Source: Limnohabitans lacus
GTDB lineage: Bacteria; Pseudomonadota; Gammaproteobacteria; Burkholderiales; Burkholderiaceae_C
Direction: 5' to 3'
Length of the DNA stretch: 64,000 bases
Assembly (NCBI RefSeq): GCF_030053395.1
Contig: NZ_JASGBH010000001.1
Span: 248,001-312,000, forward strand
The notes beneath the pieces are model-generated. The model was not told where the DNA came from and did no database searches. It saw only the letters and a list, made by a program, of their open reading frames with translations. Shown here in pieces: positions 38,136 to 47,380 of the stretch (positions are counted from its first letter, which is position 1; every line of letters begins with the position of its first letter). The position numbers and the translations under genes were made by a program.

Positions 38136-39863
38136 ATGAAATCGAAAATTGGGCACCGCACCCTCCAAGGGGCGGGCGTTTTGTCGGCCGTAGGCTTGCT
38201 GATGGCGTGCGGCACTTTGCCGGGTTCTTCGGTGGCGCCCCTCAAGGCGGCCACGGGCGCCACGTTGGCCAACTGCTCGGCCTTGGTCTCCTCTTTGAAA
38301 TTGGCCAACACCCGCATCGAGTCCTCTGCGCCGGTGGCCGCAGGGGCTGTCATGCAGGGCGACCGTCCCGTGCCTGAGCACTGCCGGGTTTTGGGTCGCA
38401 TGCACGAGCGCAAGGGCAGCGATGGGCGCGACTACGCCATCGGTTTTGAGATGCGTTTGCCTATGGCCTGGAACGGCCGGTTTTATTACCAAGGCAATGG
38501 CGGCCTGGACGGCTCGGTCCAGCCTGCCTTGGGCGCTTTGGGCGGTGGCCCGCTCACTGGCGCTTTGATGCAAGGCTTTGCGGTGATCAGTTCGGACGCA
38601 GGCCATTCGGGCCCGCAAACGACGGTGTTCGGCTTGGAGCCTCAAGCCCGACTGGACTACGGCTACCAAGCGGTTGAAAAGCTCACGCCCATGGCCAAGC
38701 AATTGATCGCGGGGGCTTACGGCAAAGGGCCTGACCGCTCCTACATTGGCGGCTGCTCCAACGGTGGGCGCCACGCCATGGTGGCCGCCGCCCGTGTGGG
38801 CGATCAGTACGACGGCTACTTGGTCGGTGCGCCGGGTTACCGTTTGCCTTATGCCGCGCTCACGCAAATCTGGGGGGCCCAGCAGTGGGCCACCATCGCC
38901 ACACCCGGCGCGACGGTGAAGAACCCGATGAACCCGAACGGCACGCTGCCCGATCTGGCCAGCGCCTTCACCCCGCAAGAGCGCATCACCGTGGCCAAAG
39001 CCATTGCCGAAAAATGCGATGCCCTGGACGGCGTGCGTGACGGCATGGTGCAGGCCACACAGGCTTGCCAGGCCCAATTCAACGTGCAAACCGATGTGCC
39101 CACCTGCACCGGCGAGCGCCATGGCGCGTGCCTGAGCACGGCGCAAAAGAACGTTATCGCCAGTGTGTTCGCTGGGGCCAAGACATCATCTGGCCAAGCG
39201 TTTTACGCCAGCTTTCCGTATGACATGGGCATCGCCGGGGCCAATTGGGGCACATGGAAGTTCATCGATTCATTGATCCGCGATCCGCTGGCCATTGGCA
39301 CCATTTTCAGCGTGCCGCCTATGCCGCTCAAGCCGCTCCAAGAAAACGTCACAGCACGTCTGGCCATGTTCTCGGCCACCAACGACAGCTACCGTGAATC
39401 GGGCTGGTCGCTCATGACGCCGCCCGGAGAGGCCAACCCCGCCAACATGGCCGCCTTGCGTGCCCGGGGCGCCAAAGTGGTGATGTACCACGGCGTGAGC
39501 GATGCGATCTTTTCGGCCGAAGACACCCGTCAGTGGGTCGAGCGCCTGAACCGTGTGAATGCCAACCCTGGCGCGGACTTTGCCCGCTACTTTCCGGTCC
39601 CCGGCATGAACCACTGCAGCATGGGCCCGGCCGCCGACCAGTTTGATTTGCTCGGACCGCTGGTGCAGTGGGTGGAGCAGGGCGTTGCACCCCAGGCCGT
39701 GGTGGCCAGCGTGCGCGGCGCGGGCAATGCCGGTGGCGTGAACACCGAGCTGCCCGCCGATTGGTCGGCCAAGCGCACCCGGCCGCTTTGCGCCTACCCC
39801 ACCGTCGCCACCTACAAGGGCAGCGGCTCGGTGGAAGACGCCAGCAACTTCAGCTGCCGTTGA
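38136..39863 (+). CDS. Tannase/feruloyl-esterase-family lipoprotein (MHETase-related)
   Basis: A secreted, probably outer-membrane-anchored ester hydrolase of 575 residues. A lipoprotein signal (VLSAVGLLMACG, Cys near residue 25) is followed by an alpha/beta-hydrolase with a large lid. The catalytic triad and the neighbouring disulfide typical of the family (CS-D-HC) are visible: GGCSNGGR near residue 208, GVSDAIFS near 455 and GMNHCSMG near 491. Fungal tannases, feruloyl esterases and MHETase share this fold. The substrate is probably an aromatic ester and cannot be narrowed. It follows a Bug gene across the 10-base repeat. Confidence 0.85.
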   Translation: MKSKIGHRTLQGAGVLSAVGLLMACGTLPGSSVAPLKAATGATLANCSALVSSLKLANTRIESSAPVAAGAVMQGDRPVPEHCRVLGRMHERKGSDGRDYAIGFEMRLPMAWNGRFYYQGNGGLDGSVQPALGALGGGPLTGALMQGFAVISSDAGHSGPQTTVFGLEPQARLDYGYQAVEKLTPMAKQLIAGAYGKGPDRSYIGGCSNGGRHAMVAAARVGDQYDGYLVGAPGYRLPYAALTQIWGAQQWATIATPGATVKNPMNPNGTLPDLASAFTPQERITVAKAIAEKCDALDGVRDGMVQATQACQAQFNVQTDVPTCTGERHGACLSTAQKNVIASVFAGAKTSSGQAFYASFPYDMGIAGANWGTWKFIDSLIRDPLAIGTIFSVPPMPLKPLQENVTARLAMFSATNDSYRESGWSLMTPPGEANPANMAALRARGAKVVMYHGVSDAIFSAEDTRQWVERLNRVNANPGADFARYFPVPGMNHCSMGPAADQFDLLGPLVQWVEQGVAPQAVVASVRGAGNAGGVNTELPADWSAKRTRPLCAYPTVATYKGSGSVEDASNFSCR

Positions 39864-39881
39864 AATGCGCGGGGCGCCGAC

Positions 39882-41192
39882 TCAGCCCGGTGCCTCACTT
39901 TGCATTTCGATGGCCGGGTATGTGTAGGTGTGGTTCTGGTGAACCTCGCCTGGCAGGTACAAGCGCAGGGCCAGATAAAACGGCTCTGCAGGCGCGGGTA
40001 GCCAGTTGCTGATGTCATCTGGGCGCTGGTGACTCAGCTGCAGCGTCAGCCCCCCTTCGCTGTCGTACGTCAGTCCGGCCGTGCGGTCTCCGATGGCAAA
40101 CTTTTGCTCCGGGTGGTCGTAGAACAGGTAATCGGCTTTGCGGTACATCGTGAGCGACCAAAACGAATCCACCTGAGGCAGACCGCCCGGCGCAAATCGC
40201 AATTGGTAGCGGTTTGTGCCATCCAGCACCTGGCCTTGGCTGTCTCGAAAAGCCAGCAGGTAGAGCACCTCTTGCGAACCCAAAATGCCAATGTAGGCAC
40301 GGGCCACGCGGGCGCGTGTGAGCCAGTCGCCATTGAAGTTGTCTTGTACTTCCACGGCGGTTCTCCAGCCCCCTGCCAGATCGGTGTCTTCTGGGGTGTC
40401 GATCTCCTGCAAGGTCGCCGCCAGGGCGGATTGAAGCAGGCTGATATCTGCGGGTACTTCAAGTCCTGGGCCGATACCCAGCTGCGCCCACTGCTGCAAT
40501 GGCAAGCGGTCTCTGTCGGGCGGGGGATTGAGTGCCATGGCTTGGTTCACCACCCGCACAAAGCTGCGGGCATCGCCTGGCAATGCTTGGGGTTGGACCA
40601 GGCATTCACTCACCCGCTGGGCGGGACGTCCCTCGAGCGTGGTGATCTCGAATGCATCTTGCAGGGCATGCACGGGGCCCATGTCTTCATCGGCGTTGGC
40701 CAAGATGCGTCCCAAGACCCAGACGTGGGGCGTTGGACAGGCCACTGCAGTGCAACCCGCAGGCACAGTGCCTTGCCATTGGGGGCCATGCACAAAGAAA
40801 GTTTGCGCACCGTTGCCGGTGGTGCGTGTGCCAAGGTGTGCAAAAGGGTTGGTGTAAAAGTCCAGCAAGCCCAGCACGTAATAGCGCTCGCCGGTATCGG
40901 GCGTTTTGATCAGCACCGGCCCATCACTCAAATCGAGCCAGGCGTTGGTGTAGAGCGTGTCGTTGTTGGGAGTGACCACGCGGCGGTCGCTGGCGTTGAG
41001 CAATCGGCGTGAATGTGAAAACAGGTTGATCCAACGCTTCAATGACTCCGGGCCTGCCGTCGGGTCGGACAGCTCGCCTTGGGCATTTTTGCGTGGGCTG
41101 CTGGAGGCCCGCATGCGCGCCATTTCATAGATGGGCAGGGCATACAAGATGGCCTCCCGAGCCAGGGCGTTCAGGTCAGTCAGCTTGTTCAT
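39882..41192 (-). CDS. DUF1254/DUF1214 domain protein
   Basis: A 436-residue protein with the DUF1254 region first (REAILYALPIYEMARMR; NNDTLYTNAWLDLSDGP) and DUF1214 at the C-terminus (QVDSFWSLTMYRKADYLFYDH; EPFYLALRLYLP). Function unknown; no signal peptide is evident from the chosen start MNKLTDLNALAREA. It overlaps the Bug gene upstream by 4 bases (ATGA), so the two are coupled. Confidence 0.85.
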   Translation of the reverse strand: MNKLTDLNALAREAILYALPIYEMARMRASSSPRKNAQGELSDPTAGPESLKRWINLFSHSRRLLNASDRRVVTPNNDTLYTNAWLDLSDGPVLIKTPDTGERYYVLGLLDFYTNPFAHLGTRTTGNGAQTFFVHGPQWQGTVPAGCTAVACPTPHVWVLGRILANADEDMGPVHALQDAFEITTLEGRPAQRVSECLVQPQALPGDARSFVRVVNQAMALNPPPDRDRLPLQQWAQLGIGPGLEVPADISLLQSALAATLQEIDTPEDTDLAGGWRTAVEVQDNFNGDWLTRARVARAYIGILGSQEVLYLLAFRDSQGQVLDGTNRYQLRFAPGGLPQVDSFWSLTMYRKADYLFYDHPEQKFAIGDRTAGLTYDSEGGLTLQLSHQRPDDISNWLPAPAEPFYLALRLYLPGEVHQNHTYTYPAIEMQSEAPG

Positions 41193-42148
41193 TTGCGCAG
41201 CGTCCGGTTGATGCGTTCCCACATTTGTGTGTCGCTGGCGATGAATCGGGTGAACTCGTCGGTGCCCATGAAGGCCGCTTCCCCGCCTGCACTGACCAGG
41301 CGTGTTTGGGCTTCAGGCTTTTGAATGGCCGCCTTGATGGCCGCTTCCAGTTTGCGCAGCACGGCCGCAGGCGTGTTGGCGGGAGCGTGCAGGCCATACC
41401 AGGAGATGACGGTGGCATCCGGGTAACCCGCCTCGGCAATGGTGGGAACATCTGGCAACTGGGCGGAGCGGGCTGAACTGGTGGTGGCCAGTGCTCGCAA
41501 TTTGCCCGATTTGACATGGGGAAAGGCCACGCTGGAAGGCAGCACCGACATGGAAAAGGCGTTGTTGATCAGATCCAGCGCCAGCGGTGGTGCGCCTTTG
41601 TAGGGCACGGCCTCCAGTTCGATGCCGGTGGTGGATTTCAAAATCTCGACCGCCATGGTCTGCGTGGTGCCCGCGCCCGGATCGCCAAATTGCAAAACAG
41701 GTTTGGCCCGCTTGGCCATCTCCACATAGTCGCGAACGGTCTTGGCAGGCGAAGCTGCCGGCACGCACATGAAGCTGGGCGACATGGAAAACCGCGCTAC
41801 AGGTATCAAGTCCTTCGGCGCCCAGCGCAAGGCGTTTTCCTGCATGGGGTTGTTGATCAAAAAAGGCGCTGACACCAGCAAGGTGTAGCCATCAGCGGCC
41901 GCGCGGGCCACCGCTTCGGCAGCCAGGTTGCCGTTGGCACCCGCTCGTGACTCCACCACCACCGCTTGCCCCAGTTCTGTCGTCAGCCCTTGGGTCATGG
42001 CGCGGGTTTGGACATCGACCACGCCGCCCGCCGGGTAGGGCACGATCACTTTCAGGGGGCGATCGGGGTAGGTATCTTGTGACTGAGCCAAAGCACTGTA
42101 AGCAGCGCTCATGGCCAATGCGGACAGGGTGAATGTTCTGCGTTGCAT
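41189..42148 (-). CDS. Bug/TctC-family periplasmic substrate-binding protein
   Basis: A secreted binding protein of 319 residues. Signal RRTFTLSALAMSAAYSALAQ; mature YPDRPLKVIVPYPAGGVVDVQTRA; ESRAGANGNLAAEAVARAAADGY as in the family. AGGAGACTTC precedes the ATG at 42148; the frame to 42298 overlaps the IclR gene and is rejected. It sits between IclR and DUF1254. The ligand is unknown, probably a small organic acid. Confidence 0.9.
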   Translation of the reverse strand: MQRRTFTLSALAMSAAYSALAQSQDTYPDRPLKVIVPYPAGGVVDVQTRAMTQGLTTELGQAVVVESRAGANGNLAAEAVARAAADGYTLLVSAPFLINNPMQENALRWAPKDLIPVARFSMSPSFMCVPAASPAKTVRDYVEMAKRAKPVLQFGDPGAGTTQTMAVEILKSTTGIELEAVPYKGAPPLALDLINNAFSMSVLPSSVAFPHVKSGKLRALATTSSARSAQLPDVPTIAEAGYPDATVISWYGLHAPANTPAAVLRKLEAAIKAAIQKPEAQTRLVSAGGEAAFMGTDEFTRFIASDTQMWERINRTLRK

Positions 42149-42189
42149 GAAGTCTCCTGGTCTGGGTTGCGAGGTGGATGGGTTGGGGT

Positions 42190-43014
42190 TCAGCGCACAC
42201 CGGTTTGTGCATCGGCCATGCGCACCATGTCGGTCAGCCGTGGGCCGATGGTTTTGAGCAGTTCTTGTGGCTTGACGCGGTAGCCGGGCACGGCGCAATT
42301 GAAAAGCAGTTGGCGCGAGCCATAGCGGATGCGGGAGGCGACTCCCACGGCCAACACCCCCAAGCCTGCATCGCCCATGTTGATGGCAAAGCCGCGCTTT
42401 CTGTAGTGGCTGAGGCTTTCTTGCACACCTGTAAGGCAGCGTTCGTGGTCTTCAGGCCTTTGCAGGCGAACCCGTTCGAGGATGTCTTGTCGCGCTGATT
42501 CGTCCAGCGATGCCAGCAAGGCCCTTCCCATCGCGGTTTCCACAATGCCGCGCACGGCGCCCACGGCAGGCCGCTTCAAGGTGCCTTGCTCATGGGTGCA
42601 GGACTCCAGGTAAACGACGTCCAAATCCATGGCCACACCAATCGAAACGGCCCCCATCATTTGGGTGGCCATGGCTTGCATGGCTGGGCGTAACTGGTTG
42701 ATCAGTGGTGTGCTGATCAGGTAAGGGTAGCCCAATGAGACGATGGCCGGTCCTATGAAATAGCGGTCCAGGCGCTCGTCATGGTCGAGGTAGCCCATGG
42801 CTTGCAGCGTGCGGCACAGTCTTGAGACGGTGGGCCTGGGGATGCCCAGCCGCTTGGCCAATTCGCTGTTGGCATGTGGGCGTGGGTCACTCACAAAGCA
42901 TTGCAAGATCATCATCCCTTTGGCCAAGGTGCCTGCAAAACTGGGGTTGTCTTCGCGCAGCAGTTGCAACTCGGTTTGGTCACGCAAATGTTGAGGTGCA
43001 GTGTTCGCTCGCAT
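42190..43014 (-). CDS. IclR-family transcriptional regulator (PcaU/PobR-like)
   Basis: A 274-residue regulator with an N-terminal winged helix (about 28-85, LAKGMMILQCFVSDP...SELAKRLGIPRPTVSRLCRTL) and a C-terminal IclR effector domain (MGRALLASLDESARQ; GFAINMGDAGLGVLAVGV). Members controlling protocatechuate and related pathways share the style. It is divergent from the acyl-CoA dehydrogenase gene, with a perfect palindrome between them. Confidence 0.88.
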   Translation of the reverse strand: MRANTAPQHLRDQTELQLLREDNPSFAGTLAKGMMILQCFVSDPRPHANSELAKRLGIPRPTVSRLCRTLQAMGYLDHDERLDRYFIGPAIVSLGYPYLISTPLINQLRPAMQAMATQMMGAVSIGVAMDLDVVYLESCTHEQGTLKRPAVGAVRGIVETAMGRALLASLDESARQDILERVRLQRPEDHERCLTGVQESLSHYRKRGFAINMGDAGLGVLAVGVASRIRYGSRQLLFNCAVPGYRVKPQELLKTIGPRLTDMVRMADAQTGVR

Positions 43015-43054
43015 GGGGTAATGGTCGTTGTTAGGTCACATGTGGGCGATAGAA

Positions 43055-43071
43055 GTTTCATTATTTGAAAC
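43055..43071. promoter_or_regulatory. IclR-type operator
   Basis: GTTTCATTATTTGAAAC is a perfect 6+5+6 inverted repeat between the divergent IclR (43014) and acyl-CoA dehydrogenase (43104) genes. It closely resembles IclR/KdgR-type sites (AATGAAAC...GTTTCATT). It overlaps TTGAAA, a potential minus-35 for the plus-strand gene, with CACAAT at 43090-43095 as minus-10 (19-base gap). Repression or activation cannot be told apart. Confidence 0.65.
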
Positions 43072-43103
43072 ATGCGTTCACACCTTAAGCACAATCGCGC
43101 ACC

Positions 43104-44273
43104 ATGGCAAGCATGATCAGAGACCCTCAAAAACTGCAAAACCTCCTGTCCGAAGTGCGTGCCTATGTGCGAGAGCAGTGGCATCCGCTGGAAAACACCG
43201 TCGAACAACTTGACCACGTGCCCGACGACATCGTCCAGGATTTGCGGGAACGCGGTTTTTTTGGCTGGAGCATTCCCGAAGCCTACGGCGGCCTGGGACT
43301 GAGCACCGAAGAGTTGATCCTGGCCGCTTTTGAACTCTCGCAAGCATCGGTTGCATTGCGGGCACGGGTGGGCACCAACACCGGCATCGGCTCCGAAGCC
43401 TTGGTGGCCGACGGTACCGAAGCCCAAAAGCAACGATGGTTGCCGCGCATGGCCACCGGTGAGCTGACCGGGTGCCTGGCATTGACCGAGCCCGATGCAG
43501 GCTCCGAAGCCAGCAATGTGCAGACCACCGCCCGCTTGGAGGGGGATCACTATGTCTTGGATGGCCGCAAGTGCTACATCACCAATGCGCCGATTGCCGA
43601 TGTTTTCACCGTGGTGGCGCGCACCGAGCCCGGCACCAAGGGCAGTTCTGGCTTGTCGGCTTTCATCGTTGAGCGTGGCACGCCGGGTTTGCGCACCGGC
43701 CCGGCGTACAAAAAAATGGGGCAGGCGGGTTCGCCCGTTTCGGATGTGTTTTTTGAAAATTGCCGTGTTCCCGTGGGCAACCTGATCGGTGGACAGGAGG
43801 GCGTGGGCTTTAAGACCATCATGAAGGTGCTCAACAAACAGCGTTTGCACTTGTCGGCTCTGTGCACGGGACCGGCCATTCGCATGCTGGACTTGGCCAT
43901 GGAGCACACCCAAAATCGGCAGCAATTCGGTAAGGCGGTGGGCAACTTCCAGTTGCTGCAGGCCATGGTGGCGGACAGCCAGACCGAGATTTATGCGGCG
44001 CAATCGATGATTTTGGAAGCCGCCCGTGCGCGTGACCGTGGCGAAGACGTGGCCCTCACCGCGTCAATGTGCAAATACTTTGCGTCCGAGATGTGCGGTC
44101 GCGTGGCTGACCGCTGTGTGCAGATGTTTGGCGGAGCAGGTTATGTGGCCGACTTCAGCCCGATCGAGCGGTACTACCGCGATGTGCGTTTGTTCCGGCT
44201 CTACGAAGGCACAAGCCAGATCCATCAGATGAACATCGCCAAGCTGGTTTTGCGCGAGCACGGCGCGACTTGA
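43104..44273 (+). CDS. Acyl-CoA dehydrogenase
   Basis: An FAD flavoenzyme of 389 residues oxidising acyl-CoA to enoyl-CoA (or a glutaryl/aryl-propionyl-CoA relative). The N-, middle- and C-terminal domains show IPEAYGGLGLSTEEL, ALTEPDAGSEASNVQTTA and YKKMGQAGSPVSDVFFENC. The catalytic Glu lies in RLYEGTSQIHQMNIAKL near residue 368. The promoter-to-ATG distance is short (about 9-10 bases past CACAAT). A Bug protein and a class III CoA-transferase follow, suggesting a CoA-ester pathway under IclR control. Confidence 0.9.
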   Translation: MASMIRDPQKLQNLLSEVRAYVREQWHPLENTVEQLDHVPDDIVQDLRERGFFGWSIPEAYGGLGLSTEELILAAFELSQASVALRARVGTNTGIGSEALVADGTEAQKQRWLPRMATGELTGCLALTEPDAGSEASNVQTTARLEGDHYVLDGRKCYITNAPIADVFTVVARTEPGTKGSSGLSAFIVERGTPGLRTGPAYKKMGQAGSPVSDVFFENCRVPVGNLIGGQEGVGFKTIMKVLNKQRLHLSALCTGPAIRMLDLAMEHTQNRQQFGKAVGNFQLLQAMVADSQTEIYAAQSMILEAARARDRGEDVALTASMCKYFASEMCGRVADRCVQMFGGAGYVADFSPIERYYRDVRLFRLYEGTSQIHQMNIAKLVLREHGAT

Positions 44274-44314
44274 TTCAGCACACCCGCATTTTTTTGACTT
44301 TCTGGAGACTTCCC

Positions 44315-45283
44315 ATGCCTACCTTTTCTATCCGTCCAATGGCCGCTGCTGCGCTCCTCCTGTTGTCCATGGGTGTGCATGCGGCAGACTATCCCGTGCA
44401 GTCCATCCGCGTGGTGGTGCCGTTTCCAGCAGGGGGCAGCACCGATTTGGTCACCCGTGCGCTGGCCGTGGAGTTGGGGGCTGTGCTCAAGCAGTCGGTG
44501 GTCGTGGACAACAAGGCGGGGGCAGGGAGCTTGCTGGGCTCGGAGCTGGTGTCCAAAGCACCGGCCGATGGCTACACCTTGCTCATGGCGGGGCTGACCA
44601 ATGTGTTTTTGCCTTATGTCCATAAGAATTTGCGCTTCCATCCGGTGGACGATTTCGCCAACATCGGCTTGGTGGCGGACTTGCCCAATGTGATTGCGGT
44701 GAATGCGTCCATGCCCTACAAAAAACTCGACGAGTTGATCAAGGCCGAGAAAGCCAAGCCCAAAACCATCAACTTTGCATCTGCAGGCGTGGCCACACCC
44801 TCGCACCTGGTGTGCGAGATGGTCAACTTCCAGACCGGCAGCCAGTTTGAACATGTCCCCTACAAGGGCAACGCGCCTGCTGTGGCCGATTTGATGGGCG
44901 GGCACATTCCTGTCATGTGCAATAACTTAGGCGGTACGCTGCCCTACATGAACAGCGGGCAGATCCGCATCCTGGCGCAAACGGGCAAGACCCGCTCTGC
45001 GGCAGTGCCCGATGTGCCGACCTTTGCCGAATTGGGCATTTCCGGCTTGGAAGCGGGTTTGTGGATGGGTTTGGTCGCTCCCAAAGGCACCCCTGCAGAG
45101 GTGATCAAAACCCTCAATGCGGCGTTGGCCAAAGCCATGACCTCACCCGCACTCAAAGACAAATTGCAGCAACTGGGCGCTACACCTTTGCCCACTTCTG
45201 TTTCGGCCTTCGATGACCGTGTGCGGCAAGACCGTAAGGCTTGGGACCCGATGCTGGGCAAGCTCAACCTGTCGGGCAATTGA
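44315..45283 (+). CDS. Bug/TctC-family periplasmic substrate-binding protein
   Basis: A secreted binding protein of 322 residues. Signal peptide ends near VHAAD (residue 24); the mature start YPVQSIRVVVPFPAGGSTDLVTRA and NKAGAGSLLGSELV match the family. CTGGAGACTTCCC precedes ATG 44315. The gene lies between the dehydrogenase and CoA-transferase genes, whose substrate it may deliver. The stop is 1 base before the next ATG. Confidence 0.9.
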   Translation: MPTFSIRPMAAAALLLLSMGVHAADYPVQSIRVVVPFPAGGSTDLVTRALAVELGAVLKQSVVVDNKAGAGSLLGSELVSKAPADGYTLLMAGLTNVFLPYVHKNLRFHPVDDFANIGLVADLPNVIAVNASMPYKKLDELIKAEKAKPKTINFASAGVATPSHLVCEMVNFQTGSQFEHVPYKGNAPAVADLMGGHIPVMCNNLGGTLPYMNSGQIRILAQTGKTRSAAVPDVPTFAELGISGLEAGLWMGLVAPKGTPAEVIKTLNAALAKAMTSPALKDKLQQLGATPLPTSVSAFDDRVRQDRKAWDPMLGKLNLSGN

Positions 45284-45284
45284 G

Positions 45285-46508
45285 ATGGCGCAAACCCAAG
45301 ACACGCAGTCGCAGGGGCCATTGCGCGGTGTGCGCATTCTGGATTTGGCCACCGTGGTGGCCGCCCCCATGGCTGGGACTTTGTGCGCTGACATGGGTGC
45401 AGAGGTGATCAAAGTCGAGCTGCCCCGGGGGGGCGACGCTTTGCGCTCGCTGGCACCGGTTTGGCAAGGCCATGAACTGTTTTGGAAAGTCACCAACCGC
45501 GGTAAGAAAGGCATCACCCTAGATGTGCGTCAAGCGGATGGCCGAGCCCTTTTTTTGAGCATGTTGCCGCAGTTCGACGTGCTGATTGAAAACTTCCGCA
45601 CCGGCACGCTCGATGCATGGGGTTTGGACATTCAGACACTGCACCAACACCACCCGAATTTGATTGTCTTGCGTTTGACCGGCTTTGGCCAAACCGGGCC
45701 CTATGCCAAGCGCCCGGGCTTTGCCCGTGTTTTTGAAGCCATGAGCGGCTTCACCCATTTGACCGGGGAAACCGATGGGCCGCCCCAGCACATGAACTAT
45801 CCCTTGGGGGACGCCATTGCGGGCCTTTTTGGGGCCTTTTCCATCTCCACGGCGTTGGCAGAAAAGGCCAGAACGCCGCCCGAGCAGTACCGCGGATCTG
45901 AAATCGATTTGGCTGCCACCGAAGCTTTGTTCCGCCTGCTCGATCCACTGGCCGCAGAGATGCAGTTCATGGATGTGGTGCGGCAACGCAACGGGTCACG
46001 GGCGACCTACACCGCGCCCTCCAATGTCTACCAATCGGCCGATGGCCATTGGATCACCATTGTGGGGACAGGCAACCCCATTTTCGAGCGCATCTGCAAG
46101 GCCATGGACCGACTGGACTTGCTGACCGACCCACGCTTTGCCAACAACCTGGAGCGAACCCGCCACTTGGTCGCGCTGGACAAAGAGGTGGCCGATTGGT
46201 GCCGCCAGCATTCCATGGCCTATGTCATGCAGCGTTTGGACGAGCAAGATGCGCCTTACGGACGCATCAACTCGATTGCCCAAGCGGCTGAAGATCCGCA
46301 TTTTCAGAGTCGCCAGGCCTTGATCGATTTGCCCGATGATGCCTTGGGCAGCGTCAAGGCCCCTTGCATCGTGCCACGGTTTGTGGGGCGTGAGCTTCCT
46401 GTTCCGCACACCGGTCCCGGCCGAGGCGAGCACAACGCTGAGTTTTATTCAGCGCTGGGGCTCACCGAGGCAGACTTGCAGCGTTTGCGGGACAGTCAAA
46501 GCATTTGA
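45285..46508 (+). CDS. Class III CoA-transferase (CaiB/BaiF family)
   Basis: A 407-residue cytoplasmic enzyme moving CoA between carboxylates. The start is GVRILDLATVVAAPMAGTLCADMGAEVIKVE; FENLRTGTLD-like LIENFRTGTLDAWGLD; the catalytic Asp is in YPLGDAIAGLFG near residue 176, close to Asp169 of formyl-CoA transferase. It starts 1 base after the Bug stop. With the dehydrogenase it suggests activation by CoA transfer and then alpha-beta oxidation. Confidence 0.9.
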   Translation: MAQTQDTQSQGPLRGVRILDLATVVAAPMAGTLCADMGAEVIKVELPRGGDALRSLAPVWQGHELFWKVTNRGKKGITLDVRQADGRALFLSMLPQFDVLIENFRTGTLDAWGLDIQTLHQHHPNLIVLRLTGFGQTGPYAKRPGFARVFEAMSGFTHLTGETDGPPQHMNYPLGDAIAGLFGAFSISTALAEKARTPPEQYRGSEIDLAATEALFRLLDPLAAEMQFMDVVRQRNGSRATYTAPSNVYQSADGHWITIVGTGNPIFERICKAMDRLDLLTDPRFANNLERTRHLVALDKEVADWCRQHSMAYVMQRLDEQDAPYGRINSIAQAAEDPHFQSRQALIDLPDDALGSVKAPCIVPRFVGRELPVPHTGPGRGEHNAEFYSALGLTEADLQRLRDSQSI

Positions 46509-46517
46509 AGCCTGTGC

Positions 46518-47033
46518 TCAGCCCTGCGCGCCCAGAAGGTAATCCACCTTGCCGACTTCGACGCCGTTGTGGCGCAGGATGGTGTAGGCCGTGGTGATGT
46601 GGAAATACATATTGGGCAGCATCCAACCGGTGAGGTAGTCCTGACCTTTGAGGGTGCGTGTTTTGCCCGGCCCTGCGGGGAAGGTGATCTCTTTGTCCTC
46701 GGTGCCATCCAGCGCAGCGGCAGGCACGGTGGCGATGTAAGCCAAGGTTTTCTGGATGCGTTCTTGCAGTTGGGCGAGCGTGGTTTCGGTGTCGTCGAAT
46801 TTGGGCGCTTCCACACCAGAGAGGCGGGCCACGCCGTTTTTCACCGCATCGCAGGCGATCAGGATCTGGCGCGTGAAGGGCAGCATGTCGGGCGCCAGGC
46901 GGTAGGTGGTCAGTGCCGCAGGGTCGATTTTTTTGGCCTCGACGAATTGCTCGGCTTTGCTCAGGATGTGGCTCAGATTGCTCAGCATGCGGGTGCACAC
47001 AGGCAAGCTGGCGCTGGACATGGAAATGGTCAT
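46518..47033 (-). CDS. DUF1993 domain protein
   Basis: A 171-residue cytoplasmic helical-bundle protein of DUF1993, function unknown. MLSNLSHILSKAEQFVEAKKI, RLAPDMLPFTRQILIACDAVKNG and LPNMYFHITTAYTILRHNGVEVGK are typical. GGAGA precedes ATG 47033; the frame to 47198 overlaps the next gene and is rejected. Confidence 0.85.
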   Translation of the reverse strand: MTISMSSASLPVCTRMLSNLSHILSKAEQFVEAKKIDPAALTTYRLAPDMLPFTRQILIACDAVKNGVARLSGVEAPKFDDTETTLAQLQERIQKTLAYIATVPAAALDGTEDKEITFPAGPGKTRTLKGQDYLTGWMLPNMYFHITTAYTILRHNGVEVGKVDYLLGAQG

Positions 47034-47076
47034 GCAAGTCTCCGGTGGTGAAAGGTTCTGGCCAAGGATTGGCCCG

Positions 47077-47286
47077 TTATCGGGATTCTGGGGCGAGTTG
47101 GCTGCGCTCTTTTTGGTATTGGTCGTAGCGCGGCAAGCCCGTGCCAGGCGGCACAGACGTGCCCACCGCCTTGGCCCTTTCTTGAGCGCGAATTTCATCG
47201 TAAACGGCTTGGCTGGACGTCAGGCCACAGCCCGACAAAACGCTCAGGAGTGACAAGGCCATCAGGGCTTTGTGGATCATGGACAT
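47077..47286 (-). CDS. Small lipoprotein
   Basis: A 69-residue predicted lipoprotein: MIHKALMALSLLSVLSGCG has a lipobox LSGC with Cys near residue 20, followed by a short polar tail (SSQAVYDEIRAQERAKAVGT...). ATG 47286 or 47280 could start it. No family is recognised. A partial REP-like element lies just upstream. Confidence 0.7.
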   Translation of the reverse strand: MSMIHKALMALSLLSVLSGCGLTSSQAVYDEIRAQERAKAVGTSVPPGTGLPRYDQYQKERSQLAPESR

Positions 47287-47301
47287 GTTTTGAAAAGCCT
47301 T

Positions 47302-47348
47302 GTCGTGGCTAAAGCCACCGACCTACAACAACTAGAGAGGTCGGTCGG
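47302..47348. repeat. Partial REP-like palindrome (copy 6)
   Basis: GTCGTGGCTAAAGCCACCGA-CCTAC followed by GAGGTCGGTCGG, between the small lipoprotein and RidA genes (both minus strand). It is degraded relative to other copies. Confidence 0.5.
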
Positions 47349-47380
47349 AAGCATCAGTGACGACATGGGGATGCCGATGG

